Of a DNA stretch of 64,000 nucleotides, positions 60,401-64,000 are shown piece by piece. The first letter of the stretch is position 1. The number at the start of each line of letters is the position of its first letter. Both the position numbers and the translations under genes were made by a program. Below the pieces are notes generated by a model, which was given only the letters and a program-made list of their open reading frames with translations, had not been told where the DNA came from and ran no database searches. The stretch comes from Heyndrickxia sporothermodurans. GTDB taxonomy: Bacteria > Bacillota > Bacilli > Bacillales > Bacillaceae_C. The stretch spans positions 124,001-188,000 of the forward strand of contig BORH01000001.1 in assembly GCA_018333075.1 (NCBI GenBank). Direction: 5' to 3'.

Positions 60401-61684
60401 CTACTCAAAAAAGTAGCCAAAGAATTTTTTCATTCTTGAGGAAATTTTCTCTTCTTGTTGTTTTTCACTTTTTTGCTTTGGTTGCGGTTTTTTAACTGAT
60501 TTTTTTTCATTATGCTCTAAATGGACAGGTGATGCACTGACATTACGCCCTTGCAATCTAGCATTTTTATATGCATATTGAATTAATCCAACTGCTGTTG
60601 TATATTGTGGTTCTCTTACCCCAATATAGTCCGGAATAGCAACTCTTACTCGATTTTGAAAAATCGAACCTGCTAATTCCATTACTCCAGGAAGATTTAC
60701 TGTTCCACCTGTTAAAACGATACCTCCTGGTAAATCCATTATTCCCATACGTTTTAATTCTTGTAAAACAAAATCAAAAATTTCTTCTAATCTAGCTTCA
60801 ATAATATCAGAAATTTCTAATTGATTAAATTGCTGATGTTGATCGCTACCAATAATTGGTACGCTAAAAACCTCGTCTTCTAATGCATCAACACTATAGG
60901 CATGTCCATTTTTTACTTTAATGCGCTCTGCATCTTCAGTAGATGTTCTTAATACAATGGATAAGTCTTTAGTAATATGTTCACCACCTATAGGGATCAC
61001 ACTAGTTTCCTTAATAAAGCCATTTTCGAAAACAGCAAGAGTAGTTGATCCTCCTCCAATATCAACTAAAACTGTGCCTAGATTTTTTTCGTCTTTTGAT
61101 AAGGCAACAGCACCTGCTGCTAACGGTTGAAGGACAATTTCTGTAATTTCCAACCCAGCCCGTTCAACACAGCGCAATGTATTATGTAAAATGGTTTTAG
61201 ATCCTGTTACAATAGTGCCCTCCATTTCAAGTCGAACACCAATCATACCACGAGGATCATTAATCTCATCCAAGCCATCTACTATAAATTGCCTTGGTAT
61301 GACATTAATGATTTCTCTTTCTGGAGGAATGGAGATGACTTGTGCAGCATCGAAAACTCTACCTACATCTTCATCTGTTATTTCCCGATTCTCACTCGAA
61401 ACAGCAACAACTCCATGACAGTTTTGCAACATAACATGATTGCCTGCGATTCCAACAATTACTTGATTAATATTCATGCCTATCATACGTTCAGCTTGTT
61501 CAATAGCTTTTCTAATAGAATTTACAGTTTCATCTATATCAACTATCGAACCTTTGCGTATTCCCTCTGATTTCACATTCCCGACACCAATAATATTAAG
61601 TGAATCATCAACCATTTCACCAATAATTACTTTAACGGTGGATGTACCGATGTCAAGACTTACATATATTTCATTGTTGTTCAT
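60401..61684 (-). CDS. ftsA: Cell division protein FtsA
   Basis: FtsA is the actin-like protein that tethers FtsZ to the membrane. The 427 residues begin MNNNEIYVSLDIGTSTVKV, with the ATPase phosphate motifs DIGTSTVK and VDIGGGSTTLA, and GIVLTGGTVNLPG. The C-terminal end SSRMKKFFGYFFE is the amphipathic membrane helix. ATG 61684 follows GGGAGGTG; the open frame upstream has no ribosome site. Confidence 0.97.
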   Translation of the reverse strand: MNNNEIYVSLDIGTSTVKVIIGEMVDDSLNIIGVGNVKSEGIRKGSIVDIDETVNSIRKAIEQAERMIGMNINQVIVGIAGNHVMLQNCHGVVAVSSENREITDEDVGRVFDAAQVISIPPEREIINVIPRQFIVDGLDEINDPRGMIGVRLEMEGTIVTGSKTILHNTLRCVERAGLEITEIVLQPLAAGAVALSKDEKNLGTVLVDIGGGSTTLAVFENGFIKETSVIPIGGEHITKDLSIVLRTSTEDAERIKVKNGHAYSVDALEDEVFSVPIIGSDQHQQFNQLEISDIIEARLEEIFDFVLQELKRMGIMDLPGGIVLTGGTVNLPGVMELAGSIFQNRVRVAIPDYIGVREPQYTTAVGLIQYAYKNARLQGRNVSASPVHLEHNEKKSVKKPQPKQKSEKQQEEKISSRMKKFFGYFFE

Positions 61685-61826
61685 ACTTTGGCACCTCCCT
61701 TTGCCTAAATAAACTTTCAGCATTCATTTATTTTATATTTATTTAATTTATTAATAAAATAATTATTTATAAGAATATATATTATAAAAGAATTCGTCAT
61801 AAGAAAAGAATTCCCTTTAAAAAAGT

Positions 61827-62189
61827 TTAATTTTTTTTCATATTTTCACTTTTTGAAGACCATTTTGCTATGATAATTCGTCTTATAACAGCAATATTTT
61901 GAAAAAGTCTTACTCCAAATGCAAATATTGCAGCTAAATATAAGTCTACACCAAGATGGACACCTAGAAAAGCTAAACTTGCAGCAAGTATTATATTAAA
62001 AAAGAAACCTGAAACAAATACAACTGTTTCATAGATATTTTGAAGATATGCACGAATCCCACCAAATAACGTATCAAGAGCAGCTAGAACTGCAATGGAG
62101 AGATAATTAGTATACTCATCAGGGACTCGGATATCGGTTAATAATCCAAGAACGACCCCTAAGATAAGTCCAAATACCGGCAACCACAT
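61827..62189 (-). CDS. sbp: Small basic protein Sbp
   Basis: This 120-residue membrane protein (DUF1290) has three to four helices and the family segment ALDTLFGGIRAYLQN. It lies between ylxX and ftsA, as in B. subtilis. Function unknown; its constant place in the division cluster hints at an envelope role. The ATG follows GGGGAG. Confidence 0.92.
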   Translation of the reverse strand: MWLPVFGLILGVVLGLLTDIRVPDEYTNYLSIAVLAALDTLFGGIRAYLQNIYETVVFVSGFFFNIILAASLAFLGVHLGVDLYLAAIFAFGVRLFQNIAVIRRIIIAKWSSKSENMKKN

Positions 62190-62256
62190 TCATTATCTCC
62201 CCTTCTTAAAAAGATTTTCTTATATGTATATATATTTAATTTATATTTACATTTTT

Positions 62257-62985
62257 CTATTTTACAGGTACCATGTTTTGAATAATAATGCTATCATCAT
62301 AAGCTGGCAAAGTAACTTCTTTTTTAGGCTTTGAAATGCTTACCTTTAAATTATCAACAACAAATTCATCTATTGCTGGAGATACCTGAATCCGATTATA
62401 CAATTTATTCGCTGCATTCATATCTTCTGCAATAACTTTAATTTCAAATGGATATTGTTTGATTGAATGACCGTTTATTTTTGTCTCACCATTGATGTCC
62501 CTAATTACTGTAGTATTAATCAATCGTTCCCCATCTATTGAAATTTGCTTTGCTCCGTACATATTTAATTCATTAACTAATCTTTTTAATAAAACTGGTG
62601 AGACTTCTGAAACATTTTGACCTATTAATACCGCTTCGTTTAAAGGTGCGATCCTTATTAAAATCCCTGGCCCAGTAATATTTGTCTGACCCGCTTCAAC
62701 TTTTAATTCTTTCAAGGTTTCTTTCAAGGCTTGCTCTTTACTATCTTTTATTTTTGTTTCGTATTTACTAATTCTATCTTCATTTGAACGTATCTCTTCA
62801 AGTAATTTAGATTGTAGCTCCTGCTCCTTGACAAGATCTTCTCTCAGATCCCACATATCTCTTGTATCCCTGACTTTCGGCTTCTTTACCGTTTGAAATT
62901 GGATAGCTAACATAAACCCAATAATTACCGAAATAATCGTCATACTAAGCTTAAATTTAGTACCCACTCCTTTTCTCCTTTTCAT
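62257..62985 (-). CDS. ylxX: DUF881 protein YlxX
   Basis: This 242-residue protein has one N-terminal membrane helix (about 11-28), a coiled coil (about 45-92) and a DUF881 domain with GPGILIRI, LVNELNMYGAKQISIDGERL and PFEIKVIAEDM. It lies two bases after ylxW, a paralogue. Function unknown; the topology, with most of the protein outside the membrane, and gene order suggest a part in division or wall synthesis. Confidence 0.9.
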   Translation of the reverse strand: MKRRKGVGTKFKLSMTIISVIIGFMLAIQFQTVKKPKVRDTRDMWDLREDLVKEQELQSKLLEEIRSNEDRISKYETKIKDSKEQALKETLKELKVEAGQTNITGPGILIRIAPLNEAVLIGQNVSEVSPVLLKRLVNELNMYGAKQISIDGERLINTTVIRDINGETKINGHSIKQYPFEIKVIAEDMNAANKLYNRIQVSPAIDEFVVDNLKVSISKPKKEVTLPAYDDSIIIQNMVPVK

Positions 62986-62987
62986 CC

Positions 62988-63698
62988 TTAAGATTCACCT
63001 AGAATTGGTCCAATTTGGACTTCATCTTTTTTCTCTATTGTAAATACAATATTATCATTCACAAGTTGATCTTTCACTCCACCTGTAATAGACAATGCTG
63101 ATGATAAAACATTTGGATCTCCAATTGCAGTAATTGTAAATGGCTCTGGATAGGGGATTCCATCAACTGTGATAACAGGTCCATTACAAATAATATAAGA
63201 ATCATGGTTAATCCTCTGCCCATTAATTGCGATCGCAGCTGCACCTGCAACATACAATTCATTAATGACTTTAAAGACGTGATGATCATGAACTATATAA
63301 TTATTGACATTTTCCTCTTTAGGATTATAATCTCCGTCCTCAAGTGTAACAATTACTCCATCACCTTTTACCTTAATCTTTCCTAAAAACATACGGTATT
63401 TTTCAGCGTCTTCTGCTAAGTTATAGAAAACTTGCTCTTCCTTTGATAAATCTTTTTCCATTGATCGGACAATGTTTTGTTTCTTATGTAGTTCTTTTTG
63501 TAATTGTTGGTTTTCTTTTTTCTTTTTTAATAATTGATTTCTTAATTCATTTTCTCTAGCAAATTGAGGATCGGTTAATTTTGAACTAGATCCTGAATCT
63601 TTATTTGCTAAATTATATGAAAAAGCAAGTAAAAAACCTAAAATAAGACACACAAGAGCAAGTACGACACTTTTACCTTTCATTATTTTTCTTGTCAT
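62988..63698 (-). CDS. ylxW: DUF881 protein YlxW
   Basis: This 236-residue paralogue of YlxX has an N-terminal membrane helix (about 10-28), a charged coiled coil (about 45-100) and a DUF881 domain with GDGVIVTLEDGD, VINELYVAGAAAIAINGQRI and PFTITAIGDPN. It overlaps the end of divIB by 26 bases. Function unknown. Confidence 0.9.
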   Translation of the reverse strand: MTRKIMKGKSVVLALVCLILGFLLAFSYNLANKDSGSSSKLTDPQFARENELRNQLLKKKKENQQLQKELHKKQNIVRSMEKDLSKEEQVFYNLAEDAEKYRMFLGKIKVKGDGVIVTLEDGDYNPKEENVNNYIVHDHHVFKVINELYVAGAAAIAINGQRINHDSYIICNGPVITVDGIPYPEPFTITAIGDPNVLSSALSITGGVKDQLVNDNIVFTIEKKDEVQIGPILGES

Positions 63699-64000
63699 CT
63701 TTGCCCTTTACCTCCGACTGGAACGCTTTGAATACAGAACCTACTTCTAAGTCAATAACTCCTTTAACAGTAGGATCGAGTTGACTAATAATGGATGGGT
63801 AGTAAATAATTTTACTTGCTAGAGTACTTAAAGTAGCAGAAACTTCATTTCCATCATTCATATATAAAGTTACATGGTATTCATCCGTTTTTTTAGGAGA
63901 ATAATGGATTTCAGAAATTGCATTTAAAATTTCGTCAGGCAATTGTTGCAGCTGACCTACCATTTCATTCAATACCTTCCCCTTTTCAAAACTGGTTAAA
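63673..64000 (-). CDS. divIB: Cell division protein DivIB/FtsQ, C-terminal part
   Basis: The last 108 residues of DivIB lie in the window; the frame runs on beyond position 64000, so the TTG at 63972 is internal. Visible are LTSFEKGKVLNEMVGQL, ISEIHYSP, and YPSIISQLDPTVKGVIDLEVGS, which match the end of the extracellular beta domain, and the charged tail KGKDDKKNNER. Its place before ylxW supports the assignment. DivIB with FtsL and DivIC activates the septal wall synthase. Confidence 0.92.
   Translation of the reverse strand, partial: LTSFEKGKVLNEMVGQLQQLPDEILNAISEIHYSPKKTDEYHVTLYMNDGNEVSATLSTLASKIIYYPSIISQLDPTVKGVIDLEVGSVFKAFQSEVKGKDDKKNNER

Overview
This window is a stretch of the core chromosome of a low-G+C, endospore-forming Firmicute of the family Bacillaceae. 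The gene order follows the Bacillus subtilis divIB-to-smc region almost gene for gene, read backwards. Nearly everything is on the minus strand; only rpmB and rqcH are on the plus strand. Spore formation is shown by spoIIGA-sigE-sigG, spoVM, ylmC and ylyA. No tRNA, rRNA, CRISPR array or prophage is visible. Many starts are GTG or TTG, and starts were chosen by Shine-Dalgarno position and family N-termini.

From right to left (the direction of transcription): (1) 64000-59122 is the end of the division cluster: divIB (partial), ylxW, ylxX, sbp, ftsA, ftsZ. (2) 58884-57940 is a lone ctaB-type haem O synthase gene, where B. subtilis has bpr. (3) 57631-54914 is the sporulation sigma cassette spoIIGA-sigE-sigG. 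(4) 54855-54131 is a decayed IS200-type element. (5) 54009-49723 is the ylmC-ylmD-ylmE-sepF-ylmG-ylmH-divIVA cluster for cell division and polarity. (6) 49720-46468 is ileS behind an isoleucine T-box, then ylyA, lspA and rluD. (7) 44457-32624 is the complete pyrimidine operon pyrR-pyrP-pyrB-pyrC-pyrAA-pyrAB-pyrK-pyrD-pyrF-pyrE, with three PyrR-controlled attenuators. (8) 32519-25558 holds rqcH (ribosome quality control), divergent from a Ca2+-type P-ATPase gene, then yicC-type yloC, remA, gmk and rpoZ. (9) 25353-18802 is coaBC, priA, def, fmt and rsmB. (10) 18566-13266 is prpC-prkC-rsgA-rpe, thiN and the tiny spoVM, with rpmB convergent to them. (11) 12612-6579 is yloU-fakA, sdaAB, sdaAA and recG. 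(12) 6474-1 is the fatty-acid/phospholipid cluster fapR-plsX-fabD-fabG-acpP followed by rnc and the N-terminal third of smc.

The genes link translation (def, fmt, rsmB, rsgA, ileS, rpmB, rqcH), nucleotide supply (pyr, gmk), membrane lipid supply (fapR regulon, fakA), division (fts, sepF, divIVA) and the switch to sporulation. Regulation can be read directly at several places: a FapR operator over the fapR start site, three pyr attenuators, the ileS T-box, and many intrinsic terminators.

I did not find a new multi-gene system. The points most worth a second look are: a recG terminator that physically contains the fapR -35 box; absence of rlmN between rsmB and prpC; a frameshift at the catalytic HUH motif of the IS200 transposase beside a ribosome-site-sequestering hairpin; a perfect 19-bp palindrome abutting the sigG stop codon; a 13-bp inverted repeat around a -10-like sequence upstream of divIVA; a Bacillaceae-type interspersed palindromic repeat between priA and def; and the unusual position of ctaB.
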